NCBI GenBank assembly: GCA_002309075.1
Contig: DBWP01000014.1
Span: forward strand, 30,813 to 94,812
From: Candidatus Saccharibacteria bacterium UBA1235
Lineage (GTDB): Bacteria > Patescibacteriota > Saccharimonadia > Saccharimonadales > Saccharimonadaceae
DNA: 64,000 nucleotides
Reading direction: 5' to 3'
Part shown: positions 26,246 through 36,136 of the stretch, piece by piece
Numbering within the stretch: position 1 is the stretch's first letter
Layout of the letters: every line of letters starts with the position of its first letter
The notes under the pieces: generated by a model
Seen by the model: the letters and a program-made list of their open reading frames with translations, nothing else
Databases searched by the model: none
What the model was told of the DNA's origin: nothing
Translations under genes and position numbers: made by a program

Positions 26246-27566
26246 TTGCGTATATTTCGTTGAAAAATTCAAATCGTTTTTCCACCCACTCTACCAAATA
26301 TGAAACTTCCGCATCAAAATCTCCTCTTCCCCACATCGCTGAATCTTTTCTTGCGTATTTCATAATTTTTTCTGAAATCTCATAAATATGTTTTTTAATA
26401 TCTTCTTTTTTATACCGAAAATCATTCACATAAATTTCACCTACCAGATCTCGAAATTCCGACAAATTCAAAAGATCACACATCGTCCAAGACATATCGA
26501 CCGTGCCAACTAAAATTTTATTTTTATCATACGAGCAAGTCCCGTCCTTCAACTTCTTTTTCCCGTAGGTGTATTCAAATCTCCCCATGAATGTCGTCGG
26601 AGCATAAAAGTCATCATCCCAATCTCCCCAATTTTTATTTCCAAAAGCCGCATCAAAATCCCACACCGGCCCCGCATGAATTTTATCACCAGCGCCATCT
26701 TTATAAAAATACCAACTCGTCGCATATGCGTCTGGATCCGCTGCAAATTCTGAAATTAAAAAATACCTTGCAAAAGATCTTATGTTAACAATTTCTTCAA
26801 TTTTTTTAAAATCTTCCTGCTTTAATGCTTTCAAAAATCGATTATAATCTGTCAAAAAATCTTCCATCGCAAGATCTTCATTTCCGTCTATCGCAACATC
26901 TTTTATCGTTAAACAATCCCCACTATTAGTCTCATACCATCTTTCTTCATCCTTACAATAAACGTTATCCAATTCTACTAAAACGCCCAACGAATTTCTA
27001 AGATCCATTGTTTGTTTATCAATTTCCATTGCTTTAACTAAATAATAAACACCGAGATCAGTCCCATCAACCACAAGCTCAACGAACTTTCCTTCCATTT
27101 TATATTCCCCACCAAAAATATCTGATATAAAATATGCCAAATCATTTCGCATCAATGCATCATCGGCGCTGTTTGCGATCAATGCCCACTTCTTCTTCGC
27201 TCCCATACCAAAAAGATCAACCTTGTCATCGAACTTCAGGCGATACGATTTTTTATCAGTTGCCCACCAAGAATAATTTCCCCTTCCTTTAATCTCAACA
27301 TTACGATAAGAATTTATAATATCATTATAAGAAATCTCAAGATTGTTCCCACCATACTTAATTTCTTTCCCATTATCATGAATTTCATCCAAAGTCGTAC
27401 CGTTGAGTTTTAAACTTAACACCGGCAGACCAATCCCGTTATTATCTTCTTCAGATACGTTTAGTCCTGTTAAAATTCCCGCAATAACAGCCCCCGCCAT
27501 CAATACTCCTGCCGCCATCAAAAATAAAACTACTCCAACTTTTCTCTGCCTCCGTCTTTTTACCAT
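26235..27566 (-). CDS. CotH-like kinase family protein, membrane anchored
   Basis: The 443-residue protein has one N-terminal membrane segment (residues 8-32). The CotH-family blocks follow: IKGRGNYSWW, SYRLKF, KKWALIANSADDALMRN, GVYYLVKAMEIDK and the metal-site motif GPVWDFDAAFGN. CotH proteins of Bacillus spores are atypical protein kinases for coat proteins; other bacterial members sit on the cell surface. The catalytic domain should be outside the membrane. The ATG lies 6 nt after TAAAAT. Confidence 0.85.
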   Translation of the reverse strand: MVKRRRQRKVGVVLFLMAAGVLMAGAVIAGILTGLNVSEEDNNGIGLPVLSLKLNGTTLDEIHDNGKEIKYGGNNLEISYNDIINSYRNVEIKGRGNYSWWATDKKSYRLKFDDKVDLFGMGAKKKWALIANSADDALMRNDLAYFISDIFGGEYKMEGKFVELVVDGTDLGVYYLVKAMEIDKQTMDLRNSLGVLVELDNVYCKDEERWYETNSGDCLTIKDVAIDGNEDLAMEDFLTDYNRFLKALKQEDFKKIEEIVNIRSFARYFLISEFAADPDAYATSWYFYKDGAGDKIHAGPVWDFDAAFGNKNWGDWDDDFYAPTTFMGRFEYTYGKKKLKDGTCSYDKNKILVGTVDMSWTMCDLLNLSEFRDLVGEIYVNDFRYKKEDIKKHIYEISEKIMKYARKDSAMWGRGDFDAEVSYLVEWVEKRFEFFNEIYATSL

Positions 27567-27604
27567 AATACTATTTTATCAAAATATGCTAAAATATATA
27601 GTAT

Positions 27605-28420
27605 ATGATAAAAATTCCACATATTTTAAATAGGCGCAATCGCGTCCTTTTAAAAGAACTCACAAAAACCGATTTTAAACTTCGTTACCAAGGTTCGGTT
27701 TTGGGCTATCTTTGGGCTCTTCTTCGCCCGCTTCTTATGTTCGCAATTTTATACGTAGTCTTTACTAAACTTCTTCGCATTGGCGGTGATATTCCGCATT
27801 ATCCAGTGTACCTATTATGTGGTACCTCACTCTGGAGTTTCTTTTCTGAATGTACCTCTCAAGGTATCCAAGCTATCGTTAATCGCGGCGACTTAATCCG
27901 TAAAATAGACTTTCCGAAATATATCGTTGTTGTTTCTGCTACTTTTACTGCAGTTATTAATATGCTTATTAATCTTGTAGTAGTTATTATATTTGCTCTC
28001 TTGAACGGTATCACCCCAAGCTTTAGCTGGCTGCTTATCATACCAGCCTTGCTCGAGCTATATTTCCTCTCTCTAGGAATTTCATTCCTCCTAGGCTCTA
28101 TTAATGTAAAATATCGTGACGTTACATCGATCTGGGATGTTTTCATGCAGGCTCTCTTCTATGCCGTACCAATCATTTACCCAATCTCCATGGTTGCTGC
28201 AACCAGTGAAATTGCCGCGAAAATTATTCTTTTAAATCCTATCGCTCAGGCTATCCAAGACGTCCGTTTTAACCTTATTACGAACGAGACAATTACCACC
28301 TGGAATTATCTAGATAATATTTTATACGCCTTCATACCAGTTATTATAACTGTGGTATTATTAGCTGCCGGTTCATTCTTCTTCCGTAAAAAATCTAAAT
28401 TCTTCGCAGAGGAGGTCTAA
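27605..28420 (+). CDS. Polysaccharide ABC exporter permease (Wzm type)
   Basis: The 271-residue protein has six membrane segments and ABC-2 family motifs (DFKLRYQGSVLGYLWALLRP, INVKYRDV, LNPIAQAIQDVR). With the ATPase gene that follows directly, it exports lipid-linked glycan across the membrane. The ATG lies 9 nt after TGCTAAAAT. The promoter is back to back with that of the CotH-like gene. Confidence 0.92.
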   Translation: MIKIPHILNRRNRVLLKELTKTDFKLRYQGSVLGYLWALLRPLLMFAILYVVFTKLLRIGGDIPHYPVYLLCGTSLWSFFSECTSQGIQAIVNRGDLIRKIDFPKYIVVVSATFTAVINMLINLVVVIIFALLNGITPSFSWLLIIPALLELYFLSLGISFLLGSINVKYRDVTSIWDVFMQALFYAVPIIYPISMVAATSEIAAKIILLNPIAQAIQDVRFNLITNETITTWNYLDNILYAFIPVIITVVLLAAGSFFFRKKSKFFAEEV

Positions 28421-29203
28421 ATGTCAAAACGTCCTACTGGCACCCGTATTAAAATTAATGATCCAAATGCCCCAGCTATTTCGGTTAAGAATCTCCATAA
28501 AAGTTTTCGCCTTCCAACCGAACAAGCCTTTGGCCTAAAACAAACTATTTTTAACCGTCTGCGTGGCATTAAAGGCTACAAAGAACAAAAAGTTCTAAAG
28601 GGACTCGATTTCGAAATTAATCAAGGCGATTTCATCGGCATCGTTGGTCGTAATGGTTCCGGTAAATCCACTCTTCTTAAAATTCTTGCCGGTATTTATT
28701 CTCCTGAGAAAGGCACCATCACAGTTAATGGTTCCCTCGTCCCATTCATCGAACTTGGCGTAGGCTTTAACCCAGAACTTACTGGTCGCGAGAATGTTTA
28801 TCTAAATGGCGCTTTGCTTGGCTTTTCTAATGAAGAAATGAATAAAATGTACGATGACATCTGGGAGTTCGCCGAGCTTAAAGACTTCCAAGACCAAAAG
28901 CTCAAAAATTATTCTTCCGGCATGCAAGTTCGCCTAGCCTTCTCAATTGCTATTCGTGCGCGCGGCGACATCCTTCTTCTAGATGAAGTTCTCGCTGTCG
29001 GCGACGCCGCTTTCCAACAAAAATGTGAAGATTATTTCTCCTCACTTAAAAATAATAAACAAACAGTTATTCTAGTTACTCATTCTATGGATAACGTCGA
29101 AAAATTCTGCAACCGGGCTATTCTTATAGAAAATGGCGAAATCGTCGAATCTGGTGAACCACACAAAGTGGCTAAAGCCTACCTCAAAATGCTTAATCAA
29201 TAA
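28421..29203 (+). CDS. Polysaccharide ABC exporter ATPase (Wzt type)
   Basis: The 260-residue protein has Walker A GIVGRNGSGKSTLL, the signature YSSGMQVRLAFSIA and Walker B DILLLDEVLAVGD. It lacks the extra C-terminal carbohydrate-binding domain seen in some Wzt proteins, so chain-end recognition is not expected. It starts directly after the permease stop (AGGAGG upstream) and ends overlapping a convergent glycosyltransferase by 11 bases. Confidence 0.93.
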   Translation: MSKRPTGTRIKINDPNAPAISVKNLHKSFRLPTEQAFGLKQTIFNRLRGIKGYKEQKVLKGLDFEINQGDFIGIVGRNGSGKSTLLKILAGIYSPEKGTITVNGSLVPFIELGVGFNPELTGRENVYLNGALLGFSNEEMNKMYDDIWEFAELKDFQDQKLKNYSSGMQVRLAFSIAIRARGDILLLDEVLAVGDAAFQQKCEDYFSSLKNNKQTVILVTHSMDNVEKFCNRAILIENGEIVESGEPHKVAKAYLKMLNQ

Positions 29204-30521
29204 AATTTATTGCTTTTAATATTTCTTCTGCTCTTGCTTTCCAGCTATTTTGTTCCGCTTGCTCCAATAATCGCTCTTTAACGTCCTTGTCGCGTGATTG
29301 GCTAACCGCATTCAAAACTTGTTTCTCGAATTCTTTTTCGTCTTGAGAGACATACACATAATCATACCCTCGGCATTCCACTAGATCTTTAGTGCACACC
29401 ACAGGTAAACCTAAAGCCATATATTCAAATAATTTTATTGGCGAAGTGCTTTTTGCAATATCACCCGGCAAAAATGGGATAATTCCACAATCAAACCTCA
29501 CTGCATATTTTGGTAAATCTAGTTGTTTCTTTGGCCCCAAATAATGAATATTCCTAATCGACCGATCTAGCTCTTTAAGACCACCATCATAATCAACGCC
29601 AATAAAAACTAATTCTAATTCTGGATGTTTTTTCGCCATAGAATGGATCAATTCATAGTCTAACCAAGGCGAAATCGCCCCATAATATCCAACTATTTTC
29701 CTACCAGTCGAATAAATCTTTTTCAAATCTGCTGGGATTTCATCCTGATCATGTAGCCTATAATCAAAATCTTTTATTCTAACCGCATTTTTTGAAATCA
29801 AAACATCCGTATTTGGTATATTCTTTTTAAGCTGTTTTGTTAATCTTTCCGCGGTAGATACAAGTAATCCCACATTGAGTTCTGATAATTTTTTCATTAT
29901 CGTCTTTTGCTTCGTCAAACCTTCACCAGACAAAACGTCAGTTAATTCATCTATGCATTCGTATATCAAAACAAAGCCGTTTTCTTGCATTTTCTCGACA
30001 TCAGAAAGCGCAATATTCTCAACGTTATTAAACATAAAGAAACCGCGCTGTCTTTTTGCGACCTTTAAAGAAAATAATAAATCTTTATTCCCTATTGTTA
30101 TTAAATTCTTTTTATTTCTTTTATATTTACTCGAAAAACCATCAACTTCATAATATATAACTAGAATATCTTTATGTTCCGAAAATTCCAAAGCTAACTG
30201 ATGAGATCTTTGCGGCAACAAAGTATTCTGTGTAATTCCGGACACAATTAATACTTTATCGAATTGTTTTAAAATTTCGTTTAACTTTTCGCTATTTTTT
30301 TTAATTTTGTTTTTTTTTACTTTTCCAAAAGCGCCAGCTAAATCACTAACAACTTTTCGTCTTCTAGATCCAACCGAAAACGTCGCATTATATAAATTAG
30401 CTAGTTTATTCGCAAATTGATATCTTTTTGAAAGCATCATTTTTTGAAGATTTGCATTTTCTATCTTCAGATTTTTGTTCTCTTCCAAGATTTCATCTAA
30501 TTGTTTTTTGCTATATTCCAT
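29193..30521 (-). CDS. Glycosyltransferase (GT-B) with N-terminal coiled coil
   Basis: The 442-residue protein has a short coiled coil at residues 1-30. A GT-B fold domain follows with GYYGAISPWLDYELI, FIGVDYDG, and the C-terminal donor-site region STSPIKLFEYMALGLPVVCT. No membrane segment is seen. It follows the epimerase gene by 2 bases, so the pair is an operon and UDP-ManNAc or a derivative is a plausible donor. Confidence 0.85.
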   Translation of the reverse strand: MEYSKKQLDEILEENKNLKIENANLQKMMLSKRYQFANKLANLYNATFSVGSRRRKVVSDLAGAFGKVKKNKIKKNSEKLNEILKQFDKVLIVSGITQNTLLPQRSHQLALEFSEHKDILVIYYEVDGFSSKYKRNKKNLITIGNKDLLFSLKVAKRQRGFFMFNNVENIALSDVEKMQENGFVLIYECIDELTDVLSGEGLTKQKTIMKKLSELNVGLLVSTAERLTKQLKKNIPNTDVLISKNAVRIKDFDYRLHDQDEIPADLKKIYSTGRKIVGYYGAISPWLDYELIHSMAKKHPELELVFIGVDYDGGLKELDRSIRNIHYLGPKKQLDLPKYAVRFDCGIIPFLPGDIAKSTSPIKLFEYMALGLPVVCTKDLVECRGYDYVYVSQDEKEFEKQVLNAVSQSRDKDVKERLLEQAEQNSWKARAEEILKAINFID

Positions 30522-30523
30522 TA

Positions 30524-31624
30524 TTATTCCTTTGAGATAGCGTCCACAATATACTTGCTGGCAAACCCATCCCCGTATGGGTTTTTCGCTTCAGACATTT
30601 TTTTATAAGCCTCTTCGTTATCAAGTAATTCTTTAGCGGCCTCATAAACATCGTCTGTATCAGTTCCGACTAACTTCAAAGTACCGGCTTCAATTCCTTC
30701 TGGGCGCTCTGTCGTATCACGCAAAACTAACACCGGCTTACCTAAAGATGGAGCTTCTTCTTGTACGCCGCCACTATCAGACATAATAAAATATGCTCTT
30801 TCCATAAAATTATGGAAATCCAACACATCTAACGGTTCAATTAATCTAATTTTATCGCTATCGTCCAAGACTTCTTTCGCCACTTCCTGAACTCTCGGAT
30901 TCAAATGTACCGGATAAATTACCTTTACATCTGGGTATTCGTCAACAATCCTCCTAATCGCTCTAAAAATATGGCGCATCGGCTCACCCAGATTCTCTCT
31001 TCTATGAGCCGTTACTAGAATCAATCTCGAACCTTCTGCCCATTCTAGATCAGGATGCGAATATTCCTCGCTCACTGTAGTTTTAAGTGCATCAATCGCT
31101 GTATTGCCAGTCACAAAAACTTCTTGCCCCTTATTCAATTTATTACCAATATTCGCTTTACTAATCTCAGTTGGCGCAAAAAGATAATCCGATATTTTAT
31201 CAATAATCTGACGGTTCATTTCCTCTGGGAACGGCGAATATTTATCATAAGTTCTAAGACCAGCTTCTACATGCCCAACTTTTACTTGCTGATAAAAAGC
31301 CGCAAGCGCTGCTGCCATCGCAGTAGTGGTATCGCCATGTACTAACACTAAGTCTGGTTTCTCTTTAATAATAACTTCTTCAATCCCCTTAAGAACTTCC
31401 GCCGTAATATGAGTCAAAGTTTGTCCAGGCTTCATGATATTAAGGTCATAATCTGGTTTAATTTTGAAAATTTCCAAAACCTGATCTAACATATCTCTAT
31501 GCTGGGCCGTCACACAAACTACAGATTCAATTCCCTCACGAGATTCTAATTCTTTTACGACTGGAGCCATCTTAATAGCTTCAGGGCGCGTCCCAAAAAC
31601 AGATAAAACTTTCTTCTTTTCCAT
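30524..31624 (-). CDS. wecB: UDP-GlcNAc 2-epimerase, WecB type
   Basis: The 366-residue protein carries the classic WecB motifs VFGTRPEAIKMAPVV, CVTAQHRDMLD, VHGDTTTAMA, GHVEAGLRT, FPEEMNR, VTAHRRENLGEP and SDSGGVQEEAP. It makes UDP-ManNAc from UDP-GlcNAc for envelope glycan. The ATG lies 7 nt after TATAAT. The next gene, on the same strand, is a glycosyltransferase. Confidence 0.95.
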   Translation of the reverse strand: MEKKKVLSVFGTRPEAIKMAPVVKELESREGIESVVCVTAQHRDMLDQVLEIFKIKPDYDLNIMKPGQTLTHITAEVLKGIEEVIIKEKPDLVLVHGDTTTAMAAALAAFYQQVKVGHVEAGLRTYDKYSPFPEEMNRQIIDKISDYLFAPTEISKANIGNKLNKGQEVFVTGNTAIDALKTTVSEEYSHPDLEWAEGSRLILVTAHRRENLGEPMRHIFRAIRRIVDEYPDVKVIYPVHLNPRVQEVAKEVLDDSDKIRLIEPLDVLDFHNFMERAYFIMSDSGGVQEEAPSLGKPVLVLRDTTERPEGIEAGTLKLVGTDTDDVYEAAKELLDNEEAYKKMSEAKNPYGDGFASKYIVDAISKE

Positions 31625-31668
31625 ACAATATATTATATCATACTCTTAAACATGGTATAATATTGCAT

Positions 31669-32805
31669 ATGAAGGTTAAACAATCACACAGTATATCATT
31701 TTTTTCTGTACTACTACATGCAGCAAAACATAATTCTCTTTGTATTATCGCCCCATATTACTCCGAGAAAAAAATGACCGACGGCTATTTTAGACGCGTC
31801 CATTTCTCAGATACTTTACTAGAAACTGTTCCCCGTATTTTTTTAGATTTCGAAAATCCTTCCCCTAAAACCACTTTCACGAAAATTGACTCCAATAAAA
31901 TTGTTATACATTTTTCACCGAAGAAGATTCTCCGCCTTATTATTCCAACACTTATTTTTCTATTTTGCCATCGAGCTTATTATGAATCCGTCTGGCAGGT
32001 GCGCAAATATTTCTTGCATTTTCCATTCCTTAAAAATTACGTCGACGTTCATGGCTCAGTCCCAGAAGAAGAATTTCTAGGAAAACGCTATCAGGCAGCT
32101 CAAACTTATAGCGAGGTCGAAGAAGCCACTATTAAATATGCCGACCACCTATTTTGCGTATCCGACGCCATGATGAAGCATTTCCGTCATAAATATGGTA
32201 AACAACTTAAAGCTAAAATGTCTGTATTGCCTATTATGGACGAAAAAACTTTCGAGGTTGATAATTTTATCCAGAAGAAATTCAATACTAAACCAATCGT
32301 TGTCTACGCCGGTGGCATCTTCGAATGGCAAAATATAGAACTTATGCAAGATGTTATTAATGAACAAATTAATAAAGCCACTTACGAAATTTACACCCCT
32401 ACACCAAATTTATTCTGGGATACGTGGAAAGTTCCGAAAAATCGCAACAAAATTTCTGTAAAAACCGTAGCTCCAGAATATTTATTCACAAAAGTATACC
32501 CAAAGGCTAATTACGGCTTCGCGTTAAGAGACGACATCGTAGTCAACAATGTAGCCTGTCCTACTAAAATCACCGAATACTTACGCTATGGCATCATTCC
32601 TGTCTTAAAAACTCCAAATGTTGGCGATTTTGTTTCTTTAGGTATGCAATATTTATCTCTCGACGAAGCGTTTGCTGGAAAATATTTCAATAAAACAAAG
32701 TACCTCTCTGTCGTCAATAACAACTACGAAGTTCTCAAAAAATATGCAGCCATCTGCGAAAAAGGTATTCAAGATTTTAATAATATAATGGTTAAGGGGA
32801 AATAA
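31669..32805 (+). CDS. Glycosyltransferase, GT4-like
   Basis: The protein is 378 residues from ATG 31669, which is 7 nt after TGGTATAAT. The N-terminal half is less typical; the second half has VVYAGGIFEWQNIELM and the donor-site region ITEYLRYGIIPVLKT. It lacks a signal peptide. It is followed by another glycosyltransferase after 2 bases. The acceptor is unknown. Confidence 0.75.
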   Translation: MKVKQSHSISFFSVLLHAAKHNSLCIIAPYYSEKKMTDGYFRRVHFSDTLLETVPRIFLDFENPSPKTTFTKIDSNKIVIHFSPKKILRLIIPTLIFLFCHRAYYESVWQVRKYFLHFPFLKNYVDVHGSVPEEEFLGKRYQAAQTYSEVEEATIKYADHLFCVSDAMMKHFRHKYGKQLKAKMSVLPIMDEKTFEVDNFIQKKFNTKPIVVYAGGIFEWQNIELMQDVINEQINKATYEIYTPTPNLFWDTWKVPKNRNKISVKTVAPEYLFTKVYPKANYGFALRDDIVVNNVACPTKITEYLRYGIIPVLKTPNVGDFVSLGMQYLSLDEAFAGKYFNKTKYLSVVNNNYEVLKKYAAICEKGIQDFNNIMVKGK

Positions 32806-32807
32806 AT

Positions 32808-34091
32808 ATGAAGAAGCGTCTGATAAATAAAGTTAAATACCATACTAGAAATTTTATTATTGAATCAATTTCAATACCATTCACGATCGTTGCAATGGTG
32901 CGTTTTAAGATTAGTTTTTTAAGACATCATAACGATCCAGATTCGGGCGTAGGCCTTGTAGTCGACGACCTAAATAGCGGCGGGCTCGAAAACATCGTCA
33001 TGAATCTATATAAAGGGTATCGTAAAGAAGGTGTCGCTAGCTATGTCATAATTGTGAATCGCAATGTCAGTCGATATATAGACGGCCTCGAAGATGACCC
33101 AAGACAATTCCAAATACTATATGCAAACCGAGCTAGATTATTAAATTATTGTCGTATTCATAAAATATATACCCTACATTATCATTTTTCCACTTTTGCC
33201 ATGCGCACTGTTCATTTTCTCGGCATTAAAACCCTTTACACTATTCATAACACTTACGTCTGGTTTACGCCTCGCATGTGGCGCCATCTAAAGAGGTCCC
33301 TAAAAGGATGCGACTTTTTAATTGCCGTATCAGATTTTGCTAGAGAGTTTTTTATTAAAAAAACCGGGATCAAAAAAGTTTCAACCATCAGCAACGGTAT
33401 TAATATTAAACAGGTTCAAAACAATCTAAAAAGCGCGTCCGCTAATCAAAACCGAAAGCTCTACGGCCTTAAACCAACCGACCACGTCATAGCTATGGTC
33501 TCATCATTTTCTGAACAAAAATATCACCTCTCCTTAATTGGCGCTATGGAAAAACTCTTCGAAGAAAAGAAATGTGATCCAAAAAATACAAAAATTCTAA
33601 TGTGCGGGCCGATCTTAGATAAAAAAATCTATAGAAAAATTACAAAAACCATTAAAAACTCGCCTTATTCTAAGAATTTTATTATAGGAAAACCTATCAA
33701 CCCAACTGAAATCGGCGCTTTCCTTAAAAACGTTCCCGATTTAGTAGTAGCACCGTCGTTATATGAAGGTGGAGTTCCTCCGCTGCTAATTATTGAAGCA
33801 CTTATCTGTAATGTCCCAGTTATTATGACGGATTTAGATATCAGCAACGGACCGTTTGCAAACTATATACAGACTGTACCAGTAGCTTGTTCCGATCTCT
33901 CGTCGCTTAATATAAAAAGCATCCGAAAAATAGTGTATTCTAAAAAATCCCCTAATCTAAAAGAACTTTCCGAAAAAATCAATGAAGTCGTTCATAATCC
34001 AAAACAATACGCTCCAAACACACCGGCTTCACTTCTTGCTTTGCTAGACACCGATACAATGGTAAAAGAATATCTTAAATTAATTAAATAA
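32808..34091 (+). CDS. Family 4 glycosyltransferase
   Basis: The 427-residue protein has the GT4 hallmarks DLNSGGLENIVMNLYKGYR, DFLIAVSDFAREFF, TISNGINIKQV and the donor-site stretch VVAPSLYEGGVPPLLIIEAL. It ends exactly where the convergent LGFP-repeat gene ends, with no gap. It is probably membrane-peripheral in the cytoplasm and works on an exported glycan. Confidence 0.88.
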   Translation: MKKRLINKVKYHTRNFIIESISIPFTIVAMVRFKISFLRHHNDPDSGVGLVVDDLNSGGLENIVMNLYKGYRKEGVASYVIIVNRNVSRYIDGLEDDPRQFQILYANRARLLNYCRIHKIYTLHYHFSTFAMRTVHFLGIKTLYTIHNTYVWFTPRMWRHLKRSLKGCDFLIAVSDFAREFFIKKTGIKKVSTISNGINIKQVQNNLKSASANQNRKLYGLKPTDHVIAMVSSFSEQKYHLSLIGAMEKLFEEKKCDPKNTKILMCGPILDKKIYRKITKTIKNSPYSKNFIIGKPINPTEIGAFLKNVPDLVVAPSLYEGGVPPLLIIEALICNVPVIMTDLDISNGPFANYIQTVPVACSDLSSLNIKSIRKIVYSKKSPNLKELSEKINEVVHNPKQYAPNTPASLLALLDTDTMVKEYLKLIK

Positions 34092-35582
34092 TTACTTTTT
34101 ATCTACGCGCGTTCCAGTTTTACTATCCCAATAGATACTACCATTCTCAAACGTCTGGTGGACTGTACCAGATTTATCTACGATTTCACTGCTGGTTGGG
34201 TAGCCAAGCGTTCCCCATTCAGTTCCTGTCTGATGATACTTATAATAAATACCACCAGAAACATCAAACGAACCAGTCTTCTCAGTCCAATAAATATTAC
34301 CATTCTCAAATCCTTGGTAGCAACCATTATTTACTAATCCACATACGCCATCATTCGTAGGTTTTCCAAGCTTACTTTTTACGCCGCCAAGCTCTACCCA
34401 CTTCTTTTCTGCAAAACCTCTAATTACCCAAGTTCCAGTTTTACTATCCCAATAGATACTACCATTCTCAAACGTCTGGTGGACTGTACCAGATTTATCT
34501 ACGATCTCACTGCTGGTTGGGTAGCCAAAATCTTTCTGAACCCTCTTCCATTCCGCCAAAATCCCCCCCGAAATGTCCCACGCTCCAGTCTTTTCAGTCC
34601 AATAAATATATCCGTTTTCAAATTCCTTATAATAATTATTTTCATTAATCTTCTTTACATTAGTTTTTGCCCTCCCTAATACTTTCGCCCCTTTTTCACG
34701 CGCTTCAATCGCCGCCTCAGCTTTCCCCGCCTTTACTCCCTCATCCAAAATTCCCCCGAACCAATCTTGGAAATAAAGATAAAAATTCCGGTTCCCATAT
34801 GCTCCGCAAGCTGCGGTTCCATATCCAGCCGCAAGCGCCCCTGCATTTGGCTGATATGGTGTATAACGGTAAAGCGCCGATGTCGCCAAATTCTTTATCT
34901 CAACCACCGACCCACCACAACTTGCCGAAGGGTTATATTGTATATAGTTTTTCCCTAAAGGATAATTCGTCCATCCGCCAGAAACCACTTCTGAGAAAAG
35001 CGCCGCCGCCTTCCGAACTTGGTTTTTAAATCCATAATATTTTTCCGAGCATGGCGCCGTATCCGGACATCCATACCCCGTCGCCTTCCGATAATCAAAA
35101 TTGTTCGGAATCTTATCCGTAATTAACCCGGTTTCTTTCTGCAATAAAACTATTAAAACCTGCGGATTAATTTTATAATCTTGTGCCGCCTGCCAAATAA
35201 TATGCGCCGCGGTCTCACCCTTACCAATCACCTCGCCATCACCAAACAATTCTTCCGACAAACAAATAAAATGCCCCTTCTCAAAATGCCATTTAATATT
35301 CGGATTATTCGCCGATAATCTCTTATATAAAGCCTCATCTTTATTGCTACAATTGTTTTTACTCGTTAAAAACTTCTGAATTTCCGCCTCGGTCATCGAA
35401 TTATAATGCTTCATTTGAAAATCAGAAATAATATATCCAGGATTAAATTTTGCAAGGCTCGCCGCATCTGCATTAATATCATCCTGTTTTCTAACATTAA
35501 TCAAAACCGTAAACAAAAAAACTGCCGTAAAGACCGCAAGACTTCTAAACCAAATTGCTCGATAATTTACTCTGCGCGTCAT
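34092..35582 (-). CDS. Surface protein with LGFP repeats
   Basis: The 496-residue protein has an N-terminal membrane anchor (residues 12-28). A Cys-containing domain of about 250 residues follows, with helix INPQVLIVLLQKETGLI and motif GYGCPDTAPC, resembling a lysozyme-like or hydrolase fold. Three to four LGFP-type repeats come last (FGYPTSSE, LGKPTNDG, LGYPTSSE, each followed by FENGxIYW). LGFP repeats are known from mycolic-acid Actinobacteria, where they attach proteins to the wall. The start overlaps the upstream membrane gene by 4 bases. Confidence 0.8.
   Translation of the reverse strand: MTRRVNYRAIWFRSLAVFTAVFLFTVLINVRKQDDINADAASLAKFNPGYIISDFQMKHYNSMTEAEIQKFLTSKNNCSNKDEALYKRLSANNPNIKWHFEKGHFICLSEELFGDGEVIGKGETAAHIIWQAAQDYKINPQVLIVLLQKETGLITDKIPNNFDYRKATGYGCPDTAPCSEKYYGFKNQVRKAAALFSEVVSGGWTNYPLGKNYIQYNPSASCGGSVVEIKNLATSALYRYTPYQPNAGALAAGYGTAACGAYGNRNFYLYFQDWFGGILDEGVKAGKAEAAIEAREKGAKVLGRAKTNVKKINENNYYKEFENGYIYWTEKTGAWDISGGILAEWKRVQKDFGYPTSSEIVDKSGTVHQTFENGSIYWDSKTGTWVIRGFAEKKWVELGGVKSKLGKPTNDGVCGLVNNGCYQGFENGNIYWTEKTGSFDVSGGIYYKYHQTGTEWGTLGYPTSSEIVDKSGTVHQTFENGSIYWDSKTGTRVDKK
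34111..34528 (-). repeat. 97-bp direct repeat within the LGFP gene
   Basis: Bases 34111-34207 and 34432-34528 are the same over 97 bp apart from one T/C change. Both encode the LGFP unit with TSSEIVDKSGTVHQTFENGS. The near identity at DNA level points to recent duplication or gene conversion and would allow recombination that changes repeat number. Confidence 0.9.
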
Positions 35583-36136
35583 AAAGTAACCTCACCTTTT
35601 ATTGTACCAGTTTTATCCCCAGAAGTCACGAAAACAGTTATGTTTATTGTTCCATTCCCTAAATTTGCCGTCGCAACATTAAAACCTTTACAGGTCGAGG
35701 TCGCCGCTGAATCTACGATCTCCGCCGACTCCGTATAAATCTTTTCGCCATTTCTCGAAAGCTCTAATTTACATTCTCCGCCTGCCAAATATTGGTCGAT
35801 ATTGATTCTAACCATCAAATTTCCATCATTTACTCCCGCATAAGTAATTACGCCAGAAAGTACCGCTTTTTCATTCGGATCTTCGCCGTCAAATTTCTCA
35901 ACCTTGTTTTTATAATTCTCAACCTTATCTTCAGGAATCTCAACCTTGTTTTCAGAATTCTCAACCTTATGATTTTCCGATTCTATTTCTGTCGGCTGAA
36001 TTGTCGTTACGTCATCATTTTCTGTGTCTCCTCCCGACACGGCTTGCCAAATCAAAAATCCACCCAAAATACCAAACGCCACCAAAACTAGAATTATTAC
36101 GTACTTTAAAACATTCTTTCTTTTTCGTCTCGTCAT
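35579..36136 (-). CDS. Membrane-anchored protein with KVEN repeats
   Basis: The 185-residue protein is taken from ATG 36136, which overlaps the upstream LexA-like stop as ATGA; an ATG at 36190 lies inside that gene. It has an N-terminal cytoplasmic Arg/Lys stretch, one membrane helix (residues 10-30), and an acidic spacer with four KVEN/KVEI-like repeats. A C-terminal beta-rich domain of about 90 residues follows. No family is recognised. It is probably surface exposed and works with the LGFP protein in the same operon. Confidence 0.65.
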   Translation of the reverse strand: MTRRKRKNVLKYVIILVLVAFGILGGFLIWQAVSGGDTENDDVTTIQPTEIESENHKVENSENKVEIPEDKVENYKNKVEKFDGEDPNEKAVLSGVITYAGVNDGNLMVRINIDQYLAGGECKLELSRNGEKIYTESAEIVDSAATSTCKGFNVATANLGNGTINITVFVTSGDKTGTIKGEVTL

